From Tannerella sp. (GTDB lineage Bacteria; Bacteroidota; Bacteroidia; Bacteroidales; Tannerellaceae), in the NCBI GenBank assembly GCA_031283785.1, contig JAITBC010000319.1, forward strand, positions 1 through 18,676: a DNA stretch of 18,676 nucleotides, given 5' to 3'. Below are positions 1-8,886 of the stretch, in pieces (the first letter of the stretch is position 1; the number at the start of each line of letters is the position of its first letter). The notes beneath the pieces were generated by a model. It did not search any database and had not been told where the DNA came from. It was given only the letters and a program-made list of their open reading frames with translations. The position numbers were made by a program, and so were the translations under genes.

Positions 1-797
1 TGATATTTGCCGCCCCATTCGCGTATAATCAGTTCGTTTTTGGTGTCGATAACCGGATATTCCCATTCTTCGGTACTGAAATAGAATCCGAATTTCAGTC
101 CTTTAGCCTTACAGTTGTCCACAATCGGCTGTATCAGGTCTTTACCGACTCTGTCGCCGGCGTCTCTGTGAGTGTAGGATGAAGGCCAGAGGCAAAATCC
201 GGAATGGTGTTTGCAGAACGGGATAATGTATTTTATTCCCGCTGCAACGGCTATGTCTGTCAATTTGTCGGGCTGATAATTTTCGGCTTTAAAAAAAGGA
301 ATGAGGTCGTCTCTTTGAAAATCTTCACCCCAGTTTTTGTCGTGATATTTTTCAGCATTGGCGTCGTGGTCAATACGATGTTCGTACCAGTCGGGATACA
401 TTGCGCCCTTATCCCGTTTCACAGCCCATCCTCCTACAGACCACAGCCCCCAGTCAATAAACATCCCGAACTTGATATCTTCAACCCATTCGGGAGCAAC
501 ATGCCGGTCGAGTGAAGAGCCGACAGGTTTCCATTTTCCTTCACAATTGACGCCGGATACGCGACTGAATTCTTTTTCCGCATCCTGGATAAGCTTTTCG
601 GAAAAATTTTCCCTCAAATCTTTCAGCGAATACTTGTAACGGTTCTTCACCGGGTCATAACCTTCCGGTCGCCTGTATCCTTCGGGTGCAAGCGGAAGTT
701 CGTCATGAGCTACGCCCTGATGCTGTCCCTGTCCGTAACTCGTAATACTTAGCCCCAACGTAGCTAAAAACATTAAAATCGTTCTTTTCTTCATCAT
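1..797 (-). CDS. GH29 alpha-L-fucosidase, secreted (partial, N-terminal 265 residues)
   Basis: Partial gene reading off the left edge; 265 complete codons are visible. The product should be a family 29 glycoside hydrolase that removes alpha-L-fucose from glycans in the periplasm or at the surface. Residues 1-22 form a signal peptide (MMKKR, then a hydrophobic run ending near SYGQ). GH29 landmarks follow: KFGMFIDWGLWS near 109-120, YPDWYEHR at 134-141, the active-site segment CKHHSGFCLWPS at 195-206, and GFYFSTEEWEYP at 237-248. The tandem histidines are at 197-198; many relatives have HHDGF where this has HHSGF. The catalytic nucleophile aspartate is expected beyond the window. Two consecutive ATGs (797 and 794) could serve as start. 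A TAnnTTTG element lies 44 bp upstream. It is separated from all other genes by the 1.1-kb scar region and is not part of their operon. The family is confident; the substrate linkage cannot be read. Confidence 0.87.
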   Translation of the reverse strand, partial: MMKKRTILMFLATLGLSITSYGQGQHQGVAHDELPLAPEGYRRPEGYDPVKNRYKYSLKDLRENFSEKLIQDAEKEFSRVSGVNCEGKWKPVGSSLDRHVAPEWVEDIKFGMFIDWGLWSVGGWAVKRDKGAMYPDWYEHRIDHDANAEKYHDKNWGEDFQRDDLIPFFKAENYQPDKLTDIAVAAGIKYIIPFCKHHSGFCLWPSSYTHRDAGDRVGKDLIQPIVDNCKAKGLKFGFYFSTEEWEYPVIDTKNELIIREWGGKY

Positions 798-840
798 TAT
801 TTCGTTTAATTTTATAAATACAAGTCTAATGAATTTCCGG

Positions 841-848
841 CAAATATA
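841..848 (-). promoter_or_regulatory. Candidate -7 promoter element for the fucosidase gene
   Basis: On the minus strand the bases read TATATTTG, an exact match to the Bacteroides -7 consensus TAnnTTTG, 44 bp before the fucosidase start. I find no matching TTTG -33 element at the usual 19-21 bp, so this is only a half-supported promoter. Confidence 0.4.
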
Positions 849-905
849 CACTTTTTTCTTTTAAAGCGCTATCGAGGTTAATGAGCGAATATGCTAAATT
901 CAAAT

Positions 906-1007
906 CTGGTAAATCGGACGCAGGTCGAGGTCGGTCTTCAACGTGCGAAAGCTGTATTCTGTCTCGCGGATAATATTATAAACATCCCAAAGCAATTTTT
1001 TCACAAA
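906..1007 (-). pseudogene. Transposase relic (IS4/IS1634-like DDE transposase, C-terminal fragment)
   Basis: A 34-codon minus-strand frame, bounded by stops (TGA at 1011-1013 upstream, TGA at 900-902 downstream), translates to a sequence containing YNIIRETEYSFRTLK followed by TDLDLRPIY. From memory this resembles the region around the last catalytic glutamate of DDE transposases of the IS4 superfamily, with the E-x6-K spacing of the C-terminal signature and the L-D-L-R-P-I-Y stretch typical of IS1634-type elements common in Bacteroides. In another frame just downstream (897 down to 859) LAYSLIN resembles the LAYWIVN that follows in intact proteins, suggesting a frameshift plus deletion. Nothing else of the element, including terminal repeats, could be found. 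The rest of the gene is missing, so this is a dead fragment. Confidence 0.6.
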
Positions 1008-1454
1008 CCGTCAATGATGTGCACGGAAAATAAACCCGCTTAGCCCGTTAGGTTCGACGTCTTTTTTTTTGCTCCCGAGGCATGGACTTTACCTTGCGCA
1101 CTTATTTCACCGGCCAACAAAAAAGAGTTTGTCGAAACACTTAAAGGTCTTAATCCTGAAATTAACGTTATAATTATCGACGAAAGCGGATGGTGGCGTT
1201 TCTTGGGCTGGGGGATATATAGGTGATATATACCGGACGTCGGCAGATAAAGCCCTGGCGGTTTCGTCACGCCAAGTGAAAATGCTATTCTTGAGCTTAT
1301 CCCAAAATGTTCATTAGCATACTTCTATTTCTTGTTGCGTTTATAGATATCGCCATGTTATAATTGACGCCATTAGAAAAAATAATGGTAACAAATAGTT
1401 GATTTTCTTCGATATTATCGTCCGTTCCGGAACAAAATTCAGGCGATGGAATCG

Positions 1455-1481
1455 TTTACTGAATTTACTGAATTTGCTGAA
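1455..1481 (+). repeat. Three 9-bp tandem repeats
   Basis: TTTACTGAA occurs twice in tandem and is followed by TTTGCTGAA, giving 27 bp with one mismatch. It lies in the gene-free region, and no function is evident. Confidence 0.7.
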
Positions 1482-1732
1482 TTTCCGGATTTATTTCGGA
1501 CAGGATGCTGTTTGTTGTGTACATCAAAATTCAATACCCTTTCATTGCTTCTTTTTCAATCATAACTGTACTGCTCTGTCCGGCGAGCAGTTACATCAGG
1601 TTTTTTTATGACTGTTAATTTGCCTGTCTCTCTAATAAAATATCCGGAATTAATCAGCAGATAGATGTTAATTAATTCAAGTCGTGACAAATATTTTTTT
1701 CAGCAGAGATAACAGATATCATCGATGGTTTT

Positions 1733-1740
1733 TATATTTG
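1733..1740 (+). promoter_or_regulatory. TATATTTG, -7-like element in the scar region
   Basis: Exact match to TAnnTTTG on the plus strand, without a clear -33 partner. Transcription from it would run into the palindrome at 1791-1804 and then against the YqaA-like gene. In AT-rich DNA such a match can occur by chance. Confidence 0.2.
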
Positions 1741-1790
1741 CAAAATATAACTCTGTTCTACATAAATTGATACATCACACGAATACAATC

Positions 1791-1804
1791 GATGTACGTA
1801 CATC
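1791..1804. repeat. Perfect 14-bp palindrome
   Basis: GATGTACGTACATC is its own reverse complement. It lies about 80 bp beyond the stop codon of the YqaA-like gene, in non-coding DNA. It could bind a dimeric regulator or be a remnant of the inserted DNA; there is no second copy in the window that I noticed. Confidence 0.5.
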
Positions 1805-1884
1805 AATCATATATACAGGAAACTCCGTGTGAGACAAGGCCGGTTAGCATGTCTTTGGACCGTTACGGTTTAAATTGTCGAAAA

Positions 1885-2337
1885 TTACCCGACCAGTTCA
1901 CGTACTTTATAAACCAACTCCATCCACACCCAGTAACGCAAAGCTTTCCCTGCCAACATAGAGCCTGCAACAACCCAGACATTACTTCTCAGGAAACCAA
2001 GTGCGACAGCGATAAAATCGCCTATGCCGGGTAAAAAAACAAAAAATCCCATCCACGAGCCTTTATCTTTTATCCGGCGTTGAATACGTTCCAACTTGCC
2101 TTTGTCAAAACGCAGATATTTTTCTATCCATTCCGTCTTCCCTGCCATTCCCAGCCAATAGCAGGTCATGCCGCCCAGAAAATTACCCGTTGTCGCTGCT
2201 ATCATACACGGCCAATACGATGCTTCGGTCATGAGTACGCCGGTCAACACAACTTCCGAACTGAACGGCAAAATCGTTGCAGCAAGAAACGACGCAATAA
2301 AAACGCCTATATAGCCGTATTCTATCAGAAAATCCAT
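1885..2337 (-). CDS. YqaA/DedA-like (VTT domain) small membrane protein
   Basis: A 150-residue inner-membrane protein of the YqaA branch of the DedA/SNARE-associated (VTT) family. The start MDFLIEYGY at 2337 is preferred over a longer frame from 2397, because relatives begin at this point and the longer form would overlap the upstream gene by 73 bp. Visible features are an N-terminal membrane segment (GYIGVFIASFLAATILPFSS), a glycine-rich re-entrant type segment (GNFLGGMTCYWLG) and a second half with FLPGIGDFIAVALGFLR and GKALRYWVW. Related DedA/VTT proteins act in lipid or undecaprenyl-phosphate flipping; for the YqaA branch no substrate is established that I know of. It is the last gene of the six-gene operon and its start overlaps the end of the DUF6427-like gene by 13 bp, which suggests translational coupling. 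Confidence 0.85.
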   Translation of the reverse strand: MDFLIEYGYIGVFIASFLAATILPFSSEVVLTGVLMTEASYWPCMIAATTGNFLGGMTCYWLGMAGKTEWIEKYLRFDKGKLERIQRRIKDKGSWMGFFVFLPGIGDFIAVALGFLRSNVWVVAGSMLAGKALRYWVWMELVYKVRELVG

Positions 2338-3326
2338 AGACGTGAAAGGAATGATGCGAAACAGGTGAACAACATGAAATAAAACAAAACAAAACAAATT
2401 ACAGGTTTGATATTTTCCAGAAAATAAGTAATCAGGATTGACGAGGGCAGATATATTACGGCCGGAAACGAATCCGAATCCCCTCCGTATAATAAAAGTA
2501 AAATGAATGACCAGACAGACATGTTAATCAAGAAGGAGAGCATCTGGCGTACACGGACACTGTTGCCGAATTTATCCGTTTTAATATGGAAAAATGCCGC
2601 CACAAGTATCACCATGACAACGGCCGATCCGATCCGGTGATATTGAAATACTTCCGTCGACAAAATTTTAAAATCCGTCAAACCGTAATATAAAGACGTC
2701 ATCATCGAAAAATCATGCCTCAATAAACAACATGCCGTTACTATCCAATAGACAATACACACGCCGATAAACGAAGCCATGAAACTCCTGAAATTCAACG
2801 AATGCAGCTGGTACATGCCGACCCATAACAGTGGAATAAACCATAATACCGGAGGCATAAACAGCCCTGCAAAACCCGTCAGGACACCGGCATTAAAATG
2901 CTTGCCGGTTGCATCGGACGACCGGTATGACGCGAATAAATTGTAAATTACAAATATCAGGCATAACAACACGATTGCAACTTCTCTTAGCGACAGCAAC
3001 CCTGCATTAGCGCTTACCAACAATAAAAACAACATGAACGGCAAACGGGTATGTTTCCGGATAAGCGCCTCCATATCACTTATTCGTTGTATCACAAATG
3101 CAACGACTATCATAATAATCAGGCAGGATAAATACGCTATTTGCTTATTATCAAATAGCAGGACGGAAAGTGGACGTAAAGGTATTGACGTTTTATCTTT
3201 TTCCAGCGGAAAACCGATTGAATATACATAACATAAAATCCAACAAAGCATACAAACGATTATGGAGAGTAACATCCACGGCTTATCCGACAATGAACTT
3301 ACCCGTTCTGTATTACTGCGCCTCAT
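2325..3326 (-). CDS. Polytopic membrane protein, DUF6427-like
   Basis: A 333-residue, very hydrophobic protein with about ten predicted membrane segments (roughly 17-37, 62-82, 94-112, 113-133, 143-173, 181-202, 231-248, 264-281, 287-303 and 308-331). The pattern SANAGLLSLRE followed by FNAGVLTGFAGLF and LLWVGMYQLHSLNFRSF resembles the Bacteroidota-specific family DUF6427, whose function is unknown. In flavobacteria members of that family also tend to sit close to purD, which agrees with the neighbour here. The assignment is from memory of the family's look, not from a search. The start at 3326 gives a short polar N-terminus before the first membrane helix. The gap to purD is 60 bp, and the gene overlaps the YqaA-like gene downstream. 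Confidence 0.75.
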   Translation of the reverse strand: MRRSNTERVSSLSDKPWMLLSIIVCMLCWILCYVYSIGFPLEKDKTSIPLRPLSVLLFDNKQIAYLSCLIIMIVVAFVIQRISDMEALIRKHTRLPFMLFLLLVSANAGLLSLREVAIVLLCLIFVIYNLFASYRSSDATGKHFNAGVLTGFAGLFMPPVLWFIPLLWVGMYQLHSLNFRSFMASFIGVCIVYWIVTACCLLRHDFSMMTSLYYGLTDFKILSTEVFQYHRIGSAVVMVILVAAFFHIKTDKFGNSVRVRQMLSFLINMSVWSFILLLLYGGDSDSFPAVIYLPSSILITYFLENIKPVICFVLFYFMLFTCFASFLSRLWIF

Positions 3327-3386
3327 ATAATTACTTAGATCAGTTTTTTCATATTCGATAATACGTCTGCAAACAGGAAATCCCCG

Positions 3387-4658
3387 TCAAATATCAAAGC
3401 CGATATCACCCCGAAAATATTTTTTATCAAATTGTATCGTATCAGCTCCGGCAAATGATTTCAATAGAGCGTCATCTTTTGTCGCGCCATAAGAACTGAC
3501 GGCAACAACACGTCCGCCGTTTGTGTAAACCTTAGCGTCCTTCACTATCGTCCCGGCATGAAAAACAATACTTTCCGGCGACACCTTTTCCAATCCGCTT
3601 ATCTCTTTTCCTTTTTCATAGGTTTCGGGATATCCTCCACTGACAAGCATGACCGTCACCGCCGTACGCGGGTCTTCCGTCAACACCCTGTCTCCGAGAT
3701 TTCCCCGGGCGACACCTTCGAGCAGATCAACCAGGTCGCTTTGTATACGCAACATAACAGCTTCCGTTTCGGGATCGCCCATCCGACAGTTATATTCAAT
3801 CACCGCAGGTTCTCCGTCAACGTTGATAAGTCCAAAAAAAATAAACCCTTTATAATCGATTCCTTCCTTTTTCAATCCGTTTATTGTAGGGCGAATGATA
3901 CGCTCTTCTACTTTCCGCATAAATACTTCGCCGGCAAAAAGGACAGGTGATACTGCGCCCATACCTCCCGTATTCAGGCCGGTATTTCCCTCGCCGATAC
4001 GCTTGTAATCTTTCGCTACCGGTAAGATTTTATAATCATTCCCATCCGTTATTACAAAAACCGAACATTCCACTCCCTCCAGAAACTCTTCGATCACAAC
4101 CGTACGGCTTGCATCGCCGAACATGCCTTGCAGCATATTCTTCAATTCGTCGGCGGCATCTTCCGGCGAATCGACGATAAGTACGCCTTTGCCGGCCGCC
4201 AGGCCGTCTGCTTTCAACACATACGGAGGTTTTAACGTATCGAGAAATGCGATGCCTTCGTTAAGCTGTCCGGCTGTAAAACTCTTATAGCGTGCCGTAG
4301 GAATATGATGACGCACCATAAAAGATTTTGCGAAATCCTTGCTTCCTTCAAGACGCGCCCCCAATCGGCTCGGTCCTATTAAAGGAATATCGGACAACGC
4401 CGCATCCGCCTTAAAAAAATCGTATATACCGTTAACTAACGGCTCTTCAGGCCCTACAACTACCATATCAATTTCGTTCCTCAGGACAAACTCTTTGATT
4501 CCGTGAAAATCATTCACCTTAATATCGACATTCATACCAACAGTAGCCGTACCTGTATTCCCCGGCGCAACGAATAGCCGTCCCACTTTTGGGCTTTGCG
4601 CTATTTTCCATGCTAACGCATGCTCACGCCCTCCCGAACCTAATAACAAAATATCCAT
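3387..4658 (-). CDS. purD: Phosphoribosylamine-glycine ligase (GAR synthetase)
   Basis: Catalyses ATP-dependent joining of glycine to 5-phosphoribosylamine, the second step of de novo purine synthesis, in the cytoplasm. The 423-residue product matches the usual PurD length (about 425-430). Visible landmarks are [11 protein letters not shown] near the N-terminus (residues 7-17), the ATP-grasp lysine loop [13 protein letters not shown] (147-159), GGMGAVSP, and the metal-binding segment [12 protein letters not shown] (288-299). A frame opening at 4691 would add eleven residues and overlap the peptidase stop; the ATG at 4658 puts the conserved [10 protein letters not shown] at the start and leaves a 25-bp gap, so it is preferred. 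It sits inside an operon with no other purine gene, so co-regulation with purine synthesis is not apparent. No purine riboswitch or operator was seen. Confidence 0.96.
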   Translation of the reverse strand: MDILLLGSGGREHALAWKIAQSPKVGRLFVAPGNTGTATVGMNVDIKVNDFHGIKEFVLRNEIDMVVVGPEEPLVNGIYDFFKADAALSDIPLIGPSRLGARLEGSKDFAKSFMVRHHIPTARYKSFTAGQLNEGIAFLDTLKPPYVLKADGLAAGKGVLIVDSPEDAADELKNMLQGMFGDASRTVVIEEFLEGVECSVFVITDGNDYKILPVAKDYKRIGEGNTGLNTGGMGAVSPVLFAGEVFMRKVEERIIRPTINGLKKEGIDYKGFIFFGLINVDGEPAVIEYNCRMGDPETEAVMLRIQSDLVDLLEGVARGNLGDRVLTEDPRTAVTVMLVSGGYPETYEKGKEISGLEKVSPESIVFHAGTIVKDAKVYTNGGRVVAVSSYGATKDDALLKSFAGADTIQFDKKYFRGDIGFDI

Positions 4659-4683
4659 TTTTATCTGTTTGTTGATTTTTAAT

Positions 4684-6888
4684 TTAATCACTATTCATAA
4701 GAAAATCATCAAAATACCGCGTAATTTTTTCATACAGATGCGGGCGGTCTTTCCCGCTCACATTATGCTGATGACCGGGATAAACGAAATAATCGGGAAA
4801 CGTCCCGGCATCGACACATGCCTTGACAAACAACAAACTGTGTTGCCATACAACAACGGGATCTGCATCGCCGTGAATCAACAACAACCGTCCTTTCAGA
4901 TTACCTGCTTTATCCGGCAAACAGGAATTTTTATATCCTTCCGGATTTTCTTCCGGATGATCCATGTAACGTTCGCCATACATAATCTCATAACGACGCC
5001 AGTCCATAACCGGGCCTCCTGCCACGCCGGCTTTGAAAATATCAGGACAGGTAAGCATCAACCCGACAGTCATGAAACCTCCGTAGCTCCACCCGTGTAT
5101 GCCGATACGTTCCGAATCGACATAAGGCAAAGACTTTAGAAATTCCACTCCTTTCATCTGATCTGCCGTTTCCACCTCGCCAAGATGACGGTGTATAACA
5201 CTTTCGAACTCAAAACCCCGATTGGCGGAACCGCGATTATCTAACGTAAACATGACATACCCGTTACGTGCCATATACAAATCCCAACCGCCGGCTCCAT
5301 TCAGCCATCCTCCGGTGACCATCTGCGCATGCGGCCCTCCGTAAACATAAATAACGACAGGATATTTCTTCGTCTCGTCCATGCCGGGAGGCGTTATCAA
5401 GCGATAATAAAGTTTTGTTTTACCATCGGCGGCCGTCAGTGTCCCGACTTTCACCGTCGGCATATCGTACCCTTCCAAAGGATTTTTTGCCGATAACAAC
5501 GACTTCACTTCACGAACATCTTTTAACCGGATGATGTCTATATCGTGAGGGATCACAGGCGAAGATGTATGATCTATCAGATATGTAGCGGAAACATTCA
5601 CGCCGACTTGATGGACGCCGGCCTTTATATTCAGGCATCTGCGTTTGCCGGTCTTCAGGTCTAACTGCCAGGTGTAAGTCTCAAGCGGAGTGCCGTCGTC
5701 CGCAGAACGTACATCGCGGGGAGCAGTAGCCGTAAAAAACAGGTGCTTCCCTTTTTCATCAAAGCCTGACACTTCCTTAACGAGCCATTTCCCGACCGTC
5801 AACTGCCGTAACATTTTCCCGCTCGTATCATACAGGTAAAGATGATTATATCCATCGCGCCGGCTCTGCCATATAAACTGCTCCGGATTACCGGGAAGGA
5901 AAAGTATGGGTTGCTGCGGTTCGACATAACGTTTATTCGTTTCGACAAACAGTTCCGCTTCACGTTCGCCTGTTTCCGCATTATAACGCACCAGCCGGCA
6001 TGTGTCCTGTCCGCGATTCAGCTCTGCTACATAAATACCTCTTTCATCAGGACTCCATGCTATATTCGTCAGATATTTCTCTTTCGGCAAACCTGTTTTC
6101 AACCATACGGTACGTTTATCGGACAAGCGGTAAACGCCGATCGTCACTTCATGGCTTTTCATGCCTGCCATCGGATATTTGAACGGCTCAACTTCAGCAA
6201 TCCGCCCTTTCACATTGACAAGGGGGTAGTCTGTCACCATCGTCTCATCCATACGGTAAAAAGCGAGGGCTCCACCCTGGGGCGACCAGAACAGGCCTTT
6301 ATGAATACCGAATTCGTTCTGATGTACCGACGTCCCGCAGACAATGCCGTTATCCGTTTCATTCGTTACGGCATCCGTCTTTCCGTCGGACGTCATTACA
6401 TATATATTATTACCTTTCGTAAATGCGATATTCCCTTTTGCCTTGTCATACTCCCAACGGCTGCCGTCTTTATCCATAACATAACGGGCGACAATTTCAT
6501 TCGTTTTCGGATTGTAATGGACATAATTATCCTTATACATGAATGCAATTATTGTTTTTCTCCCATCCGGCACGGAAAAAAACGGCATAGAAGCGGTTTC
6601 CGGCAGCCCGGCCGCCAGTAGCGTCCTGTTTAATTGTTCCCTTGTGAAAGCCGTACGTTCCTGTTTATCCTCGGGCAAAGCCATTAACAGACTGTCTCCC
6701 TTGACATAAATATATTCATCGCCACACCATTGTAATTGCCTTACAGTCTGAGGAGTAAAGCGATAGTAATTCTTTCCTCCCGGAATAAGGTCGTGAAAAG
6801 TCAAGCTTTCCTTTTGCGCCATAGCGGCAAACATCAACGGGAATATACTGCATATTAACAAAAAAACTTTAATCGTCATCTCGCGCAT
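4684..6888 (-). CDS. ptpA: Prolyl tripeptidyl peptidase (S9 family, DPP IV-like), exported
   Basis: Exported serine peptidase that should release tripeptides ending in proline from peptide N-termini, a peptide-scavenging activity known from Porphyromonas gingivalis. From the ATG at 6888 the product has 734 residues, close to the 732 I recall for the P. gingivalis enzyme. A frame opening at 6921 would overlap the upstream gene, whereas 6888 leaves a 4-bp gap and starts directly at a signal peptide ending AMA-Q. An N-terminal beta-propeller is followed by an alpha/beta-hydrolase domain. Counting from the chosen start, the triad is Ser601 (HGWSYGG), Asp676 (HGDADPV) and His708 (GHQHNVSG). Glu634 ([10 protein letters not shown]) keeps the same offset from the triad as the P. 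gingivalis Glu636 that binds the substrate N-terminus. Glu192 (HQNEFGI) lies where DPP IV has its glutamate pair. Strict tripeptidase rather than dipeptidyl peptidase specificity is inferred from this resemblance. Confidence 0.9.
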   Translation of the reverse strand: MREMTIKVFLLICSIFPLMFAAMAQKESLTFHDLIPGGKNYYRFTPQTVRQLQWCGDEYIYVKGDSLLMALPEDKQERTAFTREQLNRTLLAAGLPETASMPFFSVPDGRKTIIAFMYKDNYVHYNPKTNEIVARYVMDKDGSRWEYDKAKGNIAFTKGNNIYVMTSDGKTDAVTNETDNGIVCGTSVHQNEFGIHKGLFWSPQGGALAFYRMDETMVTDYPLVNVKGRIAEVEPFKYPMAGMKSHEVTIGVYRLSDKRTVWLKTGLPKEKYLTNIAWSPDERGIYVAELNRGQDTCRLVRYNAETGEREAELFVETNKRYVEPQQPILFLPGNPEQFIWQSRRDGYNHLYLYDTSGKMLRQLTVGKWLVKEVSGFDEKGKHLFFTATAPRDVRSADDGTPLETYTWQLDLKTGKRRCLNIKAGVHQVGVNVSATYLIDHTSSPVIPHDIDIIRLKDVREVKSLLSAKNPLEGYDMPTVKVGTLTAADGKTKLYYRLITPPGMDETKKYPVVIYVYGGPHAQMVTGGWLNGAGGWDLYMARNGYVMFTLDNRGSANRGFEFESVIHRHLGEVETADQMKGVEFLKSLPYVDSERIGIHGWSYGGFMTVGLMLTCPDIFKAGVAGGPVMDWRRYEIMYGERYMDHPEENPEGYKNSCLPDKAGNLKGRLLLIHGDADPVVVWQHSLLFVKACVDAGTFPDYFVYPGHQHNVSGKDRPHLYEKITRYFDDFLMNSD

Positions 6889-6892
6889 ATTT

Positions 6893-8419
6893 TTATTTAA
6901 ATGTCTTACGGTTTTGCCCATTTGGTTTATTTTGCCGGCTAAAGGTACGGTGTTCTTTTTTTAAAGAGTTATCTTTCCCGCCAAAAGATTTCCCGCCTTT
7001 TGAAAGCGACTTCCGGTCTCCGCCAACCGGCCTGTGGCTTTTCGCAGCTATTCTTTCTTCTGCAAACTTCTTATCTCTGGACGGCTGATTTCGTTCCTTA
7101 TACCGGCTGCGGCGCTCATCTTCTCCGTCGTGCCTGCGGAGTCCGGTATCCCTGTCGTATTTACGATATCCGTCATCTTTTCCATGACGTTCCCTGCGGC
7201 TGTCTTTGCGGCTGTTATTTTCATCCCGGTCGTAAACTACTCTCCGACTTTCCTTGTTCTTCAGTTCTCTTTTATATTCTTTATTTGTTCCTTCAAATAA
7301 TTCATAACAACGGTATTCACATTCCAGTTCGCCATTCATCAGTTTGATTTTTTGTTTGGGTCGCAGGCCGATTTTTTCGAAGCACTCTTCTTTATAACTT
7401 AGTATCCATGCATTATAGCCTGCAAAAGCATGTTTCAGGCGTTCGCCTATCATGGAATATAACTCAAAAATATCATTCGTCGATATTCGTTCCCCGTATG
7501 GAGGATTCGTCACAAGTATTCCCGGCCTCGGTGCTTCGCCGAATTGCTGGAAAGGTATGGTTTTAAGTTCGATATACTTCGAAAGTCCGGAGCTGCGTAT
7601 ATTTTTCATAGCTTTTTCTATGGTCGTCGGAGATATGTCGGAGCCATAGCACTTGAACTTAAATTCACGTTCCGCCGAATCGTCATTGTATATCTCATCA
7701 AACAGACTGGGATCAAAATCAGGCCACCGTTCAAAAGCATATTCCTTGCGACAGACGCCCGGAGCCATATTCAATGCGATCATTGCCGCTTCAATGAGCA
7801 GCGTACCCGAACCGCACATCGGATCGACAAAATTAGATTCCCCGTGCCAGCCTGTTTTGAGAATTATACCGGCTGCAAGCACTTCGTTAAGCGGTGCATC
7901 AACCTGACTGACACGATAACCGCGCTTATGCAGGCTCTCGCCCGAACTGTCAAGCGAAACGGTACAATCATCATGTGAAATATGAATATTTACGTAAATA
8001 TCAGGATTATTAATCCTTACGGAGGGACGTGTTCCATATTTATCGTTGAAATAATCGGCAATCGCATCTTTCGTGCGGTAAGCAACAAACTTGGAGTGAT
8101 TAAAATTTTCGGAATATATGACGGCATCGACCGCAAATGTTTTATCAATCGATAAATAGTTGTCCCAATCTATATTTTTAACCTCGCGATAAACGTCATC
8201 CGCATTATCAGTTTTAAAATGAGTGATCGGTTTTAATATCCTCAACGCCGTACGGCAATAAAAATTAGCTTTATAAAGCATGGCTTTATCGCCGGAGAAC
8301 GACACCATACGCCGTCCTGCCTCGACGGCCTCCGCTCCTATCGAGGTAAGTTCATTTGCCAATATATCCTCCAGCCCATAGAGGGTTTTGGCTATAATTT
8401 CAAAATGTCCTGTTTTCAT
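6893..8419 (-). CDS. rlmL: THUMP-domain 23S rRNA guanine-N2 methyltransferase (RlmL type) with charged tail
   Basis: SAM-dependent RNA methyltransferase, 508 residues, equivalent to the N-terminal (RlmL) half of the E. coli RlmKL fusion, which makes m2G2445 in 23S rRNA. An N-terminal ferredoxin-like and THUMP region (about 1-160) is followed by a Rossmann methyltransferase domain with the SAM loop VDPMCGSGTLL (198-208), an acidic YGSDIS segment, and the catalytic NPPY at 305-308. The RlmK half is absent, as is common outside gammaproteobacteria. From about residue 380 the protein becomes an extremely charged, low-complexity tail of about 125 residues rich in R, K, D, E and G, which is not part of the enzyme fold and probably contacts RNA. 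The start at 8419 (MKTGHFEII) is preferred to 8437, which would overlap the lipoprotein gene; the gap is 4 bp on both sides of the gene. The exact target base is inferred. Confidence 0.88.
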   Translation of the reverse strand: MKTGHFEIIAKTLYGLEDILANELTSIGAEAVEAGRRMVSFSGDKAMLYKANFYCRTALRILKPITHFKTDNADDVYREVKNIDWDNYLSIDKTFAVDAVIYSENFNHSKFVAYRTKDAIADYFNDKYGTRPSVRINNPDIYVNIHISHDDCTVSLDSSGESLHKRGYRVSQVDAPLNEVLAAGIILKTGWHGESNFVDPMCGSGTLLIEAAMIALNMAPGVCRKEYAFERWPDFDPSLFDEIYNDDSAEREFKFKCYGSDISPTTIEKAMKNIRSSGLSKYIELKTIPFQQFGEAPRPGILVTNPPYGERISTNDIFELYSMIGERLKHAFAGYNAWILSYKEECFEKIGLRPKQKIKLMNGELECEYRCYELFEGTNKEYKRELKNKESRRVVYDRDENNSRKDSRRERHGKDDGYRKYDRDTGLRRHDGEDERRSRYKERNQPSRDKKFAEERIAAKSHRPVGGDRKSLSKGGKSFGGKDNSLKKEHRTFSRQNKPNGQNRKTFK

Positions 8420-8423
8420 ATAA

Positions 8424-8861
8424 TCAAGGAGCAACAACTACACGGAAAATACACTCCGGAGGATTTGTTCCATTCTTACACTCCGCATAAAAAACAACGT
8501 TTTTTTCATTAAAATCAAAATTATATCCCTCCAGCCAGGTGTTATCACCGTTCGTATGCTGAATCCAATATGGCAATTGTGTCTGTACTTCATCCTTGTT
8601 GTTATTCTTCTGGAACATATAGACATTTACCAGTCCATTTTCGTACGCTTCTTCTCTCACATCAACATTCCGAATACATTCGTATAATGTTGCATATTTT
8701 CCAATATTCACAAGTTTCCAATTTTCGGGTTTGACAGTAAAACTTTCTATATAAAAGGCTATATCCAGCCCTGGATCTCCTTTAGGTCCCATCGGCCCGG
8801 CCGGGCCTTCGCACGAAACAAACAACATCACTGCGGGCAGTAAAAATAAAATATTTTTCAT
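8424..8861 (-). CDS. Small lipoprotein with a collagen-like Gly-X-Y segment
   Basis: A 145-residue predicted lipoprotein of unknown function. From the ATG at 8861 it begins MKNILFLLPAVMLFVSC, a short signal peptide ending in a lipobox (LFVS-Cys18). Directly after the lipidated cysteine come five Gly-X-Y triplets (GPAGPMGPKGDPGLD), too short for a stable collagen helix but a clear collagen-like linker. The remaining 110 or so residues are a soluble domain with many aromatics and two cysteines close to the C-terminus (YAECKNGTNPPEC); I do not recognise it. A frame from 8954 would add 31 residues but would overlap the promoter, and the extension looks like translated non-coding DNA. It is the first gene after the 8887-8919 promoter, with a leader of about 20 bases, and 4 bp separate it from the methyltransferase gene. 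Confidence 0.8.
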   Translation of the reverse strand: MKNILFLLPAVMLFVSCEGPAGPMGPKGDPGLDIAFYIESFTVKPENWKLVNIGKYATLYECIRNVDVREEAYENGLVNVYMFQKNNNKDEVQTQLPYWIQHTNGDNTWLEGYNFDFNEKNVVFYAECKNGTNPPECIFRVVVAP

Positions 8862-8886
8862 TTCTCTTCGTTTTAATATGTGCGTA

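Larger units (their letters stand above)
798..1884. other. Gene-free scar region of about 1.1 kb
   Basis: No convincing gene lies here. The frames of 60-80 codons that occur lack recognisable domains. The stretch contains a transposase relic (906-1007, minus), a short tandem repeat (1455-1481), a -7-like element (1733-1740) and a palindrome (1791-1804). A plus-strand frame from about 1045 to 1225 stays open for roughly 60 codons and reads like protein (LISPANKKEFVETLKGLNPE, then NVIIIDE), but I cannot assign it and it has no credible start. The whole looks like decayed inserted DNA. No obvious terminator for the YqaA-like gene ending at 1885 is visible; the ACCGTTACGGT hairpin at 1859-1869 has no T run. 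Confidence 0.6.

Noticed and set aside
1399..1611. Possible 70-residue small protein
   Set aside because: Composition is cysteine/phenylalanine/asparagine-rich without a start context, and it includes the 9-bp tandem repeat; no sign of selection as a protein.
5842..6621. 259-codon plus-strand open frame
   Set aside because: It lies wholly antisense to the prolyl peptidase gene, whose motifs are intact; the antisense frame has no recognisable domain and is a shadow of codon usage.
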